Source: Blastopirellula marina (GTDB lineage Bacteria > Planctomycetota > Planctomycetia > Pirellulales > Thermoguttaceae). From it: DNA of 35,051 nucleotides. The position numbers were made by a program, and so were the translations under genes. Below, in pieces: positions 15,290 through 23,927 of the stretch (position 1 is its first letter; each line of letters starts with the position of its first letter). Under the pieces are notes generated by a model. That model was not told the origin of the DNA and did no database searches. It was given only the letters and a program-made list of their open reading frames with translations. Location: NCBI GenBank assembly GCA_020721965.1, contig DYLS01000044.1:1-35051 (forward strand). The letters are read 5' to 3'.

Positions 15290-18200
15290 ATGAGTTGTAC
15301 CATCGGTCGTTTTTTCGTCCCTGGCACCTTTGTGGACCTACTCCGCCATCGGGCCGAGCACCAGCCGCATGACGCCGCCTTCGTCTATCTGGTTGACGGC
15401 GAGGACGACGCCCTCCGCGTCAGTTACCGCGAGTTGGATCAGCGGGTGCGATCGATTGCGGCTTGGCTCCAGGGGCACGGGCTGTCGGGCGAGCGGGCCT
15501 TGCTGCTGTATCCGCCGGGGTTGGATTTCATCGCCGCGTTTTTCGGATGCCTGTACGCGGGCGTGACCGCCGTACCGGTCTATCCCCCACGACGCAATCG
15601 TTCGCTGGAACGCATTCAGGCCATCTCCGATAACGCGCAGGCCAAGGTAGCATTGACCACGGCTTCGGTTCGAGAACGGGTGGACGCCGTGATCCAGGAC
15701 ACGCCCGACCTCCTGAAGCTCAGTTGGCTCACCACCAGCGGCGAAGAACCGGCACCACCGGACGACTGGAGACGGCCGGATATCTCAGGCCATACCTTGG
15801 CCTTCCTGCAATATACCTCTGGCTCGACCGGCACCCCCAAGGGGGTGATGTTGAGCCACGCCAATTTGATGCACAACTCGGCCCTGATTTGCCATGCCTT
15901 CGAGCACCGGCGTTCGGGAACGGGGGTATATTGGTTGCCTAGCTACCATGACATGGGCCTGATCGGCGGCATCTTGCAGCCGGTCTTCGTGGGGCGGCCG
16001 AACGTCATGATGTCGCCCATGGCCTTCCTGCAAAAGCCCTATCGGTGGCTGGCGGCCATCTCCAAGTATCGCGGCACGACCAGCGGTGGGCCGAACTTCG
16101 CCTACGATTTGTGCATTCGTTCGGTCACGCCCGAACAGCGCCAGACGCTCGATTTAAGCTGCTGGGAAGTGGCGTTCAATGGGGCGGAACCGGTCCGCGC
16201 CGAGACCATCGAGCGGTTCAGCGAATACTTCGCGCCATGCGGATTTCGCCGCGAGGCATTCTATCCCTGTTACGGGCTGGCGGAGGCCACGCTGATCGTG
16301 ACCGGCGGATTCGTCGCGCAGCCGCCCGTTTTGCGCCGCTTCGAGACCGAATCTGTCTCGCAGGGCAGGCCGCGAGTAACCCACAACGGGGGGCACCGCG
16401 TGCAGACCCTGGTCGGTTGCGGCACCGTTCTGCCCGATGTGGAGGTCGCCATCGTCGATCCTCAAACGCGGCGTCGCCTGGGTGAGTGCCAGGTCGGCGA
16501 GATCTGGGTTCGCGGCCCCAGTGTGGCCCAGGGATACTGGCAGAATCCAGAAGCGACCCAGGAGACATTTGGCGAGGTCATCGCTGACGGCGGGGAAGGC
16601 CCATTCATGCGAACGGGGGATTTGGGCTTTGTGCTCGATGGTGAGTTGTTCGTTACCGGCCGCATCAAAGAAATGATGATTGTCCGCGGCGTGAATGTCT
16701 ATCCGCACGACGTGGAGCGCACGGCCCAGCGTGCCGACAACCGCCTCCGGCCGAACGCCGGCGCCTGTTTTACCGTGGAAGAGGACGGGCGGGAAAAACT
16801 CGTTCTGATACATGAGGTGGAACGCCACGTCAAACAAGGGTTCGATGAGATCTTCCAGGCGGTCCGCCGTGCCGTTTCGCGGGAACATGAGCTGTCGCTG
16901 GACGCCATCGTGCTGATCAAGTTGGGGAGCATCCCGCGAACCTCCAGCAACAAGATTCAGCGCTTCGCTTGCCGCAAGGCCTTCCTGGAAGGGACGCTTT
17001 CGGTGGTGGCGGAGTGGCGGGCGGGCCAGGCAGACCTGCCCGAGCCGACCGCGGCTGCCGTTGACGCAAGCCAGCCCTCCCATCTCGCCACTGTTGCCGG
17101 GGAAGCCGTTGGTGCGGACGGCAATGGGGCGGTGCGGGCAGGCGGCGCATCGACCGACTCCGCGAGCGGCCTGCAACGGCTTCAGGCACACCTGGCGGCC
17201 GCCAAGGGTGGCAGCGCCTGGCAGGCTGCCGGGGGCGGACTCCCGCAACAGCCAGCGGGGCCTAGTCCAGACCGCAAGGCTGCCGGTTCCCCCGCCGACC
17301 GGGAGCAGATCATCGCGGCCGTCCTGGAAGAGGTCCGCCGCGTGGGCAAGGACCGTGCCGCCGGTATTACCCTGGACAGCTCCATCGCCGAGCTAGGGCT
17401 CGACTCCCTGGAACGCATGGAGATTCTGGCCTCGCTGGAAGAGCGTTTCGGCGGACGGTTTCCCGAGGAGATTCTCCCCGATCTGGAGACCGCCGCACAA
17501 GTGGTCGAGGCCGTGCAGCGCTACCTGGGTGGAGGCGGCGTGGAAATCCGCAACCGCACGGCGTGTTTCGAACCCGGCCAGGAAATCCCGCCCGAGTGCT
17601 GGGACATCGCACGCTTCCCTGAGTACACCGCCCTGCAAGAGCGTCTCGAAATCTTGGAGGCGGCCGGGCTGGGCAATCCCTTCTTTACCGTCCACGAGGG
17701 AATCACCAACGATCGCACCAAAATCGCTGGCCGAGAGTACATCAATTATTCCAGCTACAATTACCTGGGCATGTCGGGCGACCCGGTCGTCATCCGCGCC
17801 GTGCAGCAGGCCGTCGAGCGCTACGGCACGAGCGTCTCGGCGAGTCGTCTGGTCTCCGGCGAAAAGGTCCTGCACGGGGAATTGGAGGGGGGATTGGCGG
17901 AGTTCTTGGGCGCGGAGGCCGCCGTGGTCTTCGTCGGTGGACACGCCACCAATGAGACCGTGATCGGGCATCTGCTCAAGCCCGGCGATCTCATCCTGCA
18001 CGATGCCTTGTCGCACAATAGTATCTTGCAAGGGGCCATCCTCTCGGGGGCCCGCCGCCGCCCCTTCCCCCACAACGATTGGCAGACCGCCGACCGCTTG
18101 CTGGAGCGGCTTCGGCACGAATACCGCCGCGTTCTGATCGTGGTGGAAGGCGTTTACAGCATGGACGGCGACATCCCCGACCTGCCGCGGTTCGTCGACA

Positions 18201-18838
18201 TCAAGGGGCGCCACAAGGCCCTGTTGATGGTGGACGAGGCCCACTCCATCGGCACGCTGGGTAACAGCGGTCGCGGCATCGCCGAATACCACGGCGTCCG
18301 CCGCGGGAACGTGGATATCTGGATGGGCACCCTCAGCAAATCCTTCGGCAGTTGCGGCGGATACATCGCGGGACGCCAGGCCCTGATCGATTATCTCAAG
18401 TACACGGCTCCCGGCTTCGTGTTTAGTGTGGGACTGTCACCCCCCAACGCGGCCGCGGCCTTGGCTTCGCTGCGACTCTTGCAAGCGGAACCCCAGCGCG
18501 TGCAACGGCTGCGGGAGAACGCGGCCTTGTTCTTGCACCTGGCGCGGCAACGCGGACTCGATACCGGCTTGAGTCACGATTCGCCGGTGGTGCCGGTCAT
18601 CCTCGGAAACTCGCTCCACAGCATGTTGCTCTCCCAGGCCCTTTTCCGGCACGGGATCAACGTCCAACCGATCGTTTACCCGGCCGTTCCGGAAAGCGCG
18701 GCACGGTTGCGTTTCTTCCTCACCGCCAAGCACACGGAGGCCCAGATCCGGGAAACCATCGAAGCCTTGTGCGAAGAGATGGACCGGATCAATCCCGCCT
18801 ACCGCGGTTCGCGGTTGCAGCATTCGTCGGCCCAGTGA
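15290..18838 (+). CDS. Fatty-acyl-AMP ligase - ACP - alpha-oxoamine synthase fusion
   Basis: A 1182-residue three-module enzyme. Residues 15-575 are an acyl-AMP ligase of the FAAL type, with YTSGSTGTPKGVMLSHANLM (about 175-194) and RGVNVYPHDVERTAQ in the C-terminal subdomain. It would adenylate a free carboxylic acid. A Gly/Ala-rich linker (580-665) precedes an acyl carrier protein (about 670-745) with the phosphopantetheine Ser706 in LGLDSLERME. Residues 790-1170 are a PLP-dependent alpha-oxoamine synthase (BioF/SPT/KBL family). Its marks are YGTSVSASRLVSGEK, FVGGHATNETVIGHLL, the ring-stacking His in HDALSHNSILQG, VVEGVYSMDGD, DEAHSIGTLG and the PLP lysine in TLSKSFGSCGGY (about 1017). Together the modules would load an acid on the ACP and condense it with an amino acid, losing CO2. 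All catalytic residues looked for are present. The substrate is unknown: pimelate plus alanine for biotin, or a long acid for an amino-ketone lipid, are both possible. Confidence 0.9.
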   Translation: MSCTIGRFFVPGTFVDLLRHRAEHQPHDAAFVYLVDGEDDALRVSYRELDQRVRSIAAWLQGHGLSGERALLLYPPGLDFIAAFFGCLYAGVTAVPVYPPRRNRSLERIQAISDNAQAKVALTTASVRERVDAVIQDTPDLLKLSWLTTSGEEPAPPDDWRRPDISGHTLAFLQYTSGSTGTPKGVMLSHANLMHNSALICHAFEHRRSGTGVYWLPSYHDMGLIGGILQPVFVGRPNVMMSPMAFLQKPYRWLAAISKYRGTTSGGPNFAYDLCIRSVTPEQRQTLDLSCWEVAFNGAEPVRAETIERFSEYFAPCGFRREAFYPCYGLAEATLIVTGGFVAQPPVLRRFETESVSQGRPRVTHNGGHRVQTLVGCGTVLPDVEVAIVDPQTRRRLGECQVGEIWVRGPSVAQGYWQNPEATQETFGEVIADGGEGPFMRTGDLGFVLDGELFVTGRIKEMMIVRGVNVYPHDVERTAQRADNRLRPNAGACFTVEEDGREKLVLIHEVERHVKQGFDEIFQAVRRAVSREHELSLDAIVLIKLGSIPRTSSNKIQRFACRKAFLEGTLSVVAEWRAGQADLPEPTAAAVDASQPSHLATVAGEAVGADGNGAVRAGGASTDSASGLQRLQAHLAAAKGGSAWQAAGGGLPQQPAGPSPDRKAAGSPADREQIIAAVLEEVRRVGKDRAAGITLDSSIAELGLDSLERMEILASLEERFGGRFPEEILPDLETAAQVVEAVQRYLGGGGVEIRNRTACFEPGQEIPPECWDIARFPEYTALQERLEILEAAGLGNPFFTVHEGITNDRTKIAGREYINYSSYNYLGMSGDPVVIRAVQQAVERYGTSVSASRLVSGEKVLHGELEGGLAEFLGAEAAVVFVGGHATNETVIGHLLKPGDLILHDALSHNSILQGAILSGARRRPFPHNDWQTADRLLERLRHEYRRVLIVVEGVYSMDGDIPDLPRFVDIKGRHKALLMVDEAHSIGTLGNSGRGIAEYHGVRRGNVDIWMGTLSKSFGSCGGYIAGRQALIDYLKYTAPGFVFSVGLSPPNAAAALASLRLLQAEPQRVQRLRENAALFLHLARQRGLDTGLSHDSPVVPVILGNSLHSMLLSQALFRHGINVQPIVYPAVPESAARLRFFLTAKHTEAQIRETIEALCEEMDRINPAYRGSRLQHSSAQ

Positions 18839-18877
18839 GCATGGTCTCCGCGCCAGCGCCCTAGTCCGCGGCAGCGC

Positions 18878-18913
18878 GTATTCTTTTTGAATACCGCATT
18901 CTTTGGAAATGCG
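18878..18913 (+). terminator. Two adjacent stem-loops after the fusion gene
   Basis: GTATTC (18878-18883), a five-T loop, then GAATAC (18889-18894) is followed directly by CGCATT (18895-18900), a 7-nt loop, then AATGCG (18908-18913) and a short pyrimidine run. It lies 40 bp after the stop. The stems are short and the U-run is weak, so a terminator is only one reading; an RNA processing or regulatory element is another. Confidence 0.3.
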
Positions 18914-19101
18914 CTTTCTTGAATAGGGTGTCTCGGGCGGTTACAAGTAATGCTGCGTAGCGTGGTCTCGTGCCAATTCCGGCTGCTACAACCGGCGGCA
19001 CGAGGCGGAGAGGATCGCGGCCGATGGCGACCGGTCTCCAGAGTTTCGCGGTACGGTCGCCCGGCCCGTGCTCGTTGGTGCGTGCTTCGGGGGGAATCGC
19101 C

Positions 19102-22100
19102 ATGTTCCGAATGAGCGTCTGGTGGAGGTTCATCTGCGGCGTCTTAGGAGTGGGTTTGGCCTGGGGTACGCTGGATCGGGCCTTGGCCGAGGAAGGGGCG
19201 GCCCCGGCGGCGATCGTGATTCGTCCCGATGCCGCGTTCGGGGAGCGGCTGGCCGCGCAGGAGATTCGCCGCTACGCCTATCAGCGGACGCGGGTGCTGC
19301 TGCCGATCGTCAACGAAGTCCCCCGCTCCCGCGACGCCATCCTGGTCCTCCCTGCCGAGCCTTCCGTGTTGGGTAGGTTTTGGCGGGAGTCGGGCCTGGA
19401 GGAATCGGCCGACTTGTTGGCCGCGCGGCTCGCCGCCGCACGACCCAACGGCTATCTCCTTTGGACTGTTGCCCGCGGGGAAAACCAGGTGTTGCTGGTG
19501 GCGGGCTGCGATACGGCTTCCCTGCTCTATGCCGCCTATCGCACGGCCGAGGGTTACGGGGTCCGCTTCTATTTGGACGGCGACTGCCTGCCGGATCGCA
19601 TCCTGGGCTGGTCTCTGCCGCAATTCGACGAGGTCCGGCGGCCCATCTTCGACCTCCGCGGAATCCAGCCCTTTCACGACTTTCCGGAGGGGCCGGACTG
19701 GTGGAGCCTGGACGAGTACCGTGCCATCCTGGCCCAACTGCCCAAGTTGGGGATGAATTTTCTCGGGCTGCATTGTTACCCGGAAGGCGGGGTGGGACCG
19801 GAACCGCTGGTTTGGATCGGCACGCCGGACGACGTCGGCGAGGGGCCGGCGGTCCGCTTCAGTTATCCCGCCCGGCATTTCCTCACCAGCAACGTGACGG
19901 GGGCATGGGGGTATCGGCCGTGGAAGACCTCGGAGTACGTCTGGGGAGCGGATCAACTGTTCGAGTCGGACGACTTCGGAGCCGACTACATGCAAGGCGA
20001 TTCCCCCTGGAACGAGGCCACCGTCGAGCGGACGAACCGCTTATTCGAGGCGATGGGCGGGACCTTGGATGCCGCCTTTCGTTTCGCCCAACGGCTGGGG
20101 GTGAAGACGGTCCTCGGCACGGAGACGCCGCTGACCATTCCCCGCGAGGTTCGGGATCGCTTGCAGGCGGCGGGCAAGGATCCGCAAGACCCCGCCGTCA
20201 TCCGAGAGGTGTACGAGGGGATGTTCCGCCGGATCATGCAAACCCACCCCTTGGACTACTATTGGTTTTGGACGCCCGAGGACTGGACCTGGTCGGGGAC
20301 CAAGCCGGAGCAGATCGAGGCCACGCTGGCCGATTTGAACGCCGCAGCGGAGGCCGCCCGAAGCGTCGGCACGCCGTTCGGATTGGCCACCTGCGGCTGG
20401 GTGCTCGGCCCGGCCCAGGATCGCGCGATGTTCGATAAGGTGCTTCCCAAGGATTGGGCCGTCAGTTGCATCAATCGGCAGGTCGGGCACGATCCCGTGG
20501 AGCCGGGCTTCGCCGAGGTCGCGGGCCGTCCCAAGTGGGCCATCCCCTGGCTCGAAGACGATCCCGCGCTCAATAGCCCGCAGCTCTGGGTCGGCCGCAT
20601 GCGCAAGGATGCCGCCGACGCCTTGCGTTACGGGTGCACGGGTTTGATGGGCATCCATTGGCGGACGCGGCAACTGGGGCCGAACGTCTCTGCCCTGGCC
20701 AAGGCCGCCTGGGATCAAGCCGCCTGGAACCCACAATGGGGAAAACCTCCCCAACCCAAGCCCCGGCCGCAAGAGGGGCCGCAAGGCGGGAATTGGGCCG
20801 CTTTTCCCAACACCGAAATCGCCGATACCCAAGAGGACGTGCTTTACCAGACCGTCCGCTACAACGTGAATGCCTACCACTTCGATCTCCCCAACGGCCG
20901 CTACCGCGTGGTCCTCAAGTTTTGCGAGCCGCATTACGCGGAGCCTGGAAAAAGGGTCTTCGGCGCGCGTTTGCAGGGGGAGACGGTCATCGAGGGTTTG
21001 GACATCTTCGCCCGAGTCGGCCGCAATCGCGCCCTCGATTCCACGTTTGAGGATGTCGCGGTCGAGGACGGGCGATTGACCATCGAGTTCACACCCGAGG
21101 TCGAGCTCCCCAGCATCGCGGCGATTCGTATCGAGGGGCCTGTGACGCGGGCCGTCAATTGCGGTGGTCCCGCCTGGCAGGATTACGCCGCCGATTGGCC
21201 GGTCACGAACATCCCCCCGGATCGTTTCCTGGCATCGCACGATTTCTATTTGGATTGGGCCAGCGCCCAATTCGGTCCGGAAGCCGCCGCAGAGATCGCC
21301 GAGGTCTTCGCCGCCGTGGACGGTCGCATGCCGCGGCCGAGCAATTGGGTGGGCGGCCCTGGCGGCATCCAACCCGATCCGCGCCCCTGGGACCAAGTCG
21401 CCCCGGAATACGCTTTCGTCGCACAGTTGGAGGCGCTGCGGGATTGCGTTGTCGGCCCCGGCAACCTGGAGCGGTTCGATTACTGGCTGAATTTGTTCCG
21501 ATATCTGCGGGCGAACGGGGAATTGAATGGCACGTGGGCGAAGTATCAGGCCGCCGTGGCCAGGGCGAAGCAGGTAGGGGCGCCGGAGGAGCAGCGGCGC
21601 ATCGCCCGGCAAGAGGCCCTCCCCCTCCGCGTGGAGCTGGTTCGCCAGGCGGCCGAGACGCATCGCTATTTGCTGGCCCACGTCAGCACCTGCGGCGGGT
21701 TGGGAAACGTCGCCAACTGGCAACAGCACGTCTTGCCGATGCTGCTCTATGACCCGGCGGCAGAGCTGGAGCAACTGCTGGGCGAGCCTTTGCCAGCGGA
21801 GGCCCAGCCGGGGGCACACTACGATGGCCCGCCCCGCATCATCGTCCCCACCCAGCGAACCCTACTGTTGGCCGGTGAGCCGCTCCGCCTGAAGGTGATC
21901 CTGCTGGGATTCGTGCCGGACCACGCCGTCCTGCGCTGGCGGCCCTTCGGCGCAGATACCTTTCGCGAGGTACCCCTCCAACACGAGGATCGCGGGGGGT
22001 ATCGCGTTACAATACCGGCCGACGATTTATCGGCGGACGTGGAGTACTACGTAGAGGCCCAACAAGCCGATGGTGGCCAGCTTCGCTATCCAGCGGCGGC

Positions 22101-22140
22101 TCCCGCCGTCAATCTGAGCACGATTGTCCTGCAACCTTGA
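19102..22140 (+). CDS. Secreted GH67-N-like / malectin-domain protein
   Basis: A 1012-residue exported protein, probably acting on or binding carbohydrate. ATG 19102 gives a signal peptide (FICGVLGVGLAWGTLDRALA, cleavage near residue 30). The frame is open to 18970 but that part is unlike a protein start. Residues 35-175 resemble the N-terminal domain of alpha-glucuronidases (GH67N-like), with AAQEIRRYAYQRT and YAAYRTAEGYGVRFYLDGD. A barrel-like middle part (about 190-540) contains LGLHCYPEGG, YYWFWTPEDWTWSG and MGIHWRTRQLGP, so a glycoside hydrolase is likely but the catalytic acids are not assigned. Residues 580-680 are a malectin carbohydrate-binding domain (NVNAYHFDLPNGRYRVVLKF, FARVGRNRALD). 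The remaining 330 residues are unassigned and end in a beta-rich domain. It could trim or bind the exported polymer, or serve in uptake of plant or algal glucuronoglycans. Confidence 0.75.
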   Translation: MFRMSVWWRFICGVLGVGLAWGTLDRALAEEGAAPAAIVIRPDAAFGERLAAQEIRRYAYQRTRVLLPIVNEVPRSRDAILVLPAEPSVLGRFWRESGLEESADLLAARLAAARPNGYLLWTVARGENQVLLVAGCDTASLLYAAYRTAEGYGVRFYLDGDCLPDRILGWSLPQFDEVRRPIFDLRGIQPFHDFPEGPDWWSLDEYRAILAQLPKLGMNFLGLHCYPEGGVGPEPLVWIGTPDDVGEGPAVRFSYPARHFLTSNVTGAWGYRPWKTSEYVWGADQLFESDDFGADYMQGDSPWNEATVERTNRLFEAMGGTLDAAFRFAQRLGVKTVLGTETPLTIPREVRDRLQAAGKDPQDPAVIREVYEGMFRRIMQTHPLDYYWFWTPEDWTWSGTKPEQIEATLADLNAAAEAARSVGTPFGLATCGWVLGPAQDRAMFDKVLPKDWAVSCINRQVGHDPVEPGFAEVAGRPKWAIPWLEDDPALNSPQLWVGRMRKDAADALRYGCTGLMGIHWRTRQLGPNVSALAKAAWDQAAWNPQWGKPPQPKPRPQEGPQGGNWAAFPNTEIADTQEDVLYQTVRYNVNAYHFDLPNGRYRVVLKFCEPHYAEPGKRVFGARLQGETVIEGLDIFARVGRNRALDSTFEDVAVEDGRLTIEFTPEVELPSIAAIRIEGPVTRAVNCGGPAWQDYAADWPVTNIPPDRFLASHDFYLDWASAQFGPEAAAEIAEVFAAVDGRMPRPSNWVGGPGGIQPDPRPWDQVAPEYAFVAQLEALRDCVVGPGNLERFDYWLNLFRYLRANGELNGTWAKYQAAVARAKQVGAPEEQRRIARQEALPLRVELVRQAAETHRYLLAHVSTCGGLGNVANWQQHVLPMLLYDPAAELEQLLGEPLPAEAQPGAHYDGPPRIIVPTQRTLLLAGEPLRLKVILLGFVPDHAVLRWRPFGADTFREVPLQHEDRGGYRVTIPADDLSADVEYYVEAQQADGGQLRYPAAAPAVNLSTIVLQP

Positions 22141-22208
22141 CCCAGTGTGCAACCGTTCCCGGCCGAGCTATAACGGAAAAGAGCGATTGGAAAGTGCGTA
22201 AAGGGTGA

Positions 22209-22937
<729 letters not shown>

Positions 22938-22961
22938 GGCGGATGGCGTATGCAAGCGGAT

Positions 22962-22990
22962 CGGACCTTTTCGCGCCGGGCAAATATAAT
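22962..22990 (+). promoter_or_regulatory. Possible promoter of the small membrane-protein gene
   Basis: A perfect TATAAT at 22985-22990 lies 80 bp before ATG 23071. The -35 at 17 bp spacing (CGGACC, 22962-22967) is poor. It is in the gap after bioD, so the next gene may be transcribed separately. Confidence 0.3.
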
Positions 22991-23070
22991 GGATCGAGGG
23001 CGGCCTTTCCGCAAGCGCCCCCTCGTTCGCGAACCTGGAATCCGTTGCATCCACCCTCTTCGGAATCACG

Positions 23071-23544
23071 ATGAGCACAACGAGCACGACCTCCCGGCAC
23101 TACGATCCATTTCTGGAAGACGATCCGCCGCTGCTGGAGTGGGACGATTGGCCGATTGCGCACGAGCCGTTCACGGTCATGGTTTTCGTGTTGGCCTTGG
23201 TCGTGACCTCCCTGGCGGCGTGGACCGTCACCGCGAGGCTGTTGTGGGTATGCCTCGCCGATGGCTTGATGGTTCTCTCTTTTCTTCGGGCGATATTACC
23301 GGCCACGTACCGCATGGGCCCGCACGGCGTGGAGCGGACGATATTCGGGCGACTGCACCGCATCCCCTGGCAAACCATTCGGGCCGTCCGCATCGGCGAT
23401 CGCGGCGTCTTTTTGCTGGATACGAAACGATTCAGCCCATTGGATGCGTTGCGGGCGGTTTTCGTGCCGTTTGGGCCACACCGGGAAGCCGTCCTTGCCC
23501 GGCTGGACTACTACCTGGCTCGCCGCGGCGAATCGCGGTGGTAA
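23071..23544 (+). CDS. Small membrane protein, PH-like domain, function unknown
   Basis: A 157-residue protein with a short acidic N-terminus, two adjacent hydrophobic segments (about 34-56 and 57-80), and a soluble C-terminal part. That part (YRMGPHGVERTIFGRLHRIPW, then TIRAVRIGDRGVFLL) looks like the beta-sandwich start of bacterial PH-type (YdbT/YdbS-like) domains. That resemblance is by eye. The final helix (HREAVLARLDYYLARR) is amphipathic. No enzyme motif is seen. ATG 23071 follows a weak GGAATCACG. It lies 133 bp after bioD and before a repeat-rich gap, and its job is not shown by the context. Confidence 0.65.
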   Translation: MSTTSTTSRHYDPFLEDDPPLLEWDDWPIAHEPFTVMVFVLALVVTSLAAWTVTARLLWVCLADGLMVLSFLRAILPATYRMGPHGVERTIFGRLHRIPWQTIRAVRIGDRGVFLLDTKRFSPLDALRAVFVPFGPHREAVLARLDYYLARRGESRW

Positions 23545-23571
23545 CGCGCCCTGGCCGACCGCTGACAGGTT

Positions 23572-23611
23572 GTGCGCTTCGCCGCGTGCGCCGGCGGATG
23601 CGATGGCGGCG
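23572..23611. repeat. Direct repeat copy 1 (GTGCGCTTCGCCGCGTGCGC)
   Basis: The 40 bases at 23572-23611 recur at 23872-23911, exactly 300 bp later, with only a few differences (the first 26 bases are identical). The pair brackets most of the intergenic region between the small membrane protein and the purine permease. Confidence 0.8.
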
Positions 23612-23655
23612 TGCGGGCGGTCGAAAGATCGCGGTCAAAATCGCCGTAGTTTGAG

Positions 23656-23675
23656 CCTCGGGCGTCAGCCCGAGG
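23656..23675. repeat. Palindrome CCTCGGGC-GTCA-GCCCGAGG
   Basis: Perfect 8-bp arms and a 4-nt loop. Palindromes of this form are, from general knowledge, dispersed in many copies in planctomycete intergenic DNA. It could also fold as a bidirectional terminator between the converging genes, although no T-run follows. Confidence 0.75.
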
Positions 23676-23763
23676 TGGAAAACGCAAGTGACAGACCGAG
23701 GTGGAGGACGCGGCAAGCGGTGTCCATTGCAGGATAGTTGGACCTGCTCTACTGCCTCGACCA

Positions 23764-23783
23764 CCGCCAGCTTACGCTGGCGG
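23764..23783. repeat. Palindrome CCGCCAGC-TTAC-GCTGGCGG
   Basis: Perfect 8-bp arms and a 4-nt loop. It is a second palindrome family in the same gap, also of a type often seen dispersed in planctomycete genomes. It lies between converging transcription units. Confidence 0.75.
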
Positions 23784-23871
23784 CTCGGGCGATTCGACTC
23801 GTGCGATGACGGCGCTGGTGGCGGCTCGTGCGCTGACGTCTCGCACGCCGCGATTCGCCGCGTGGCGTCTC

Positions 23872-23911
23872 GTGCGCTTCGCCGCGTGCGCCGGCGGGTG
23901 TGATGGCGGGT
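23872..23911. repeat. Direct repeat copy 2, 300 bp after copy 1
   Basis: Matches 23572-23611, the first 26 bases exactly. Its right end is 17 bp from the stop codon of the minus-strand permease gene. Confidence 0.8.
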
Positions 23912-23927
23912 GCGCGGCCAGGCAGGG

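Noticed and set aside
20041-21819. 592-codon minus-strand frame opposite the malectin protein
   Set aside because: The plus strand carries clear signal peptide, GH67N-like and malectin features; the minus frame has none.
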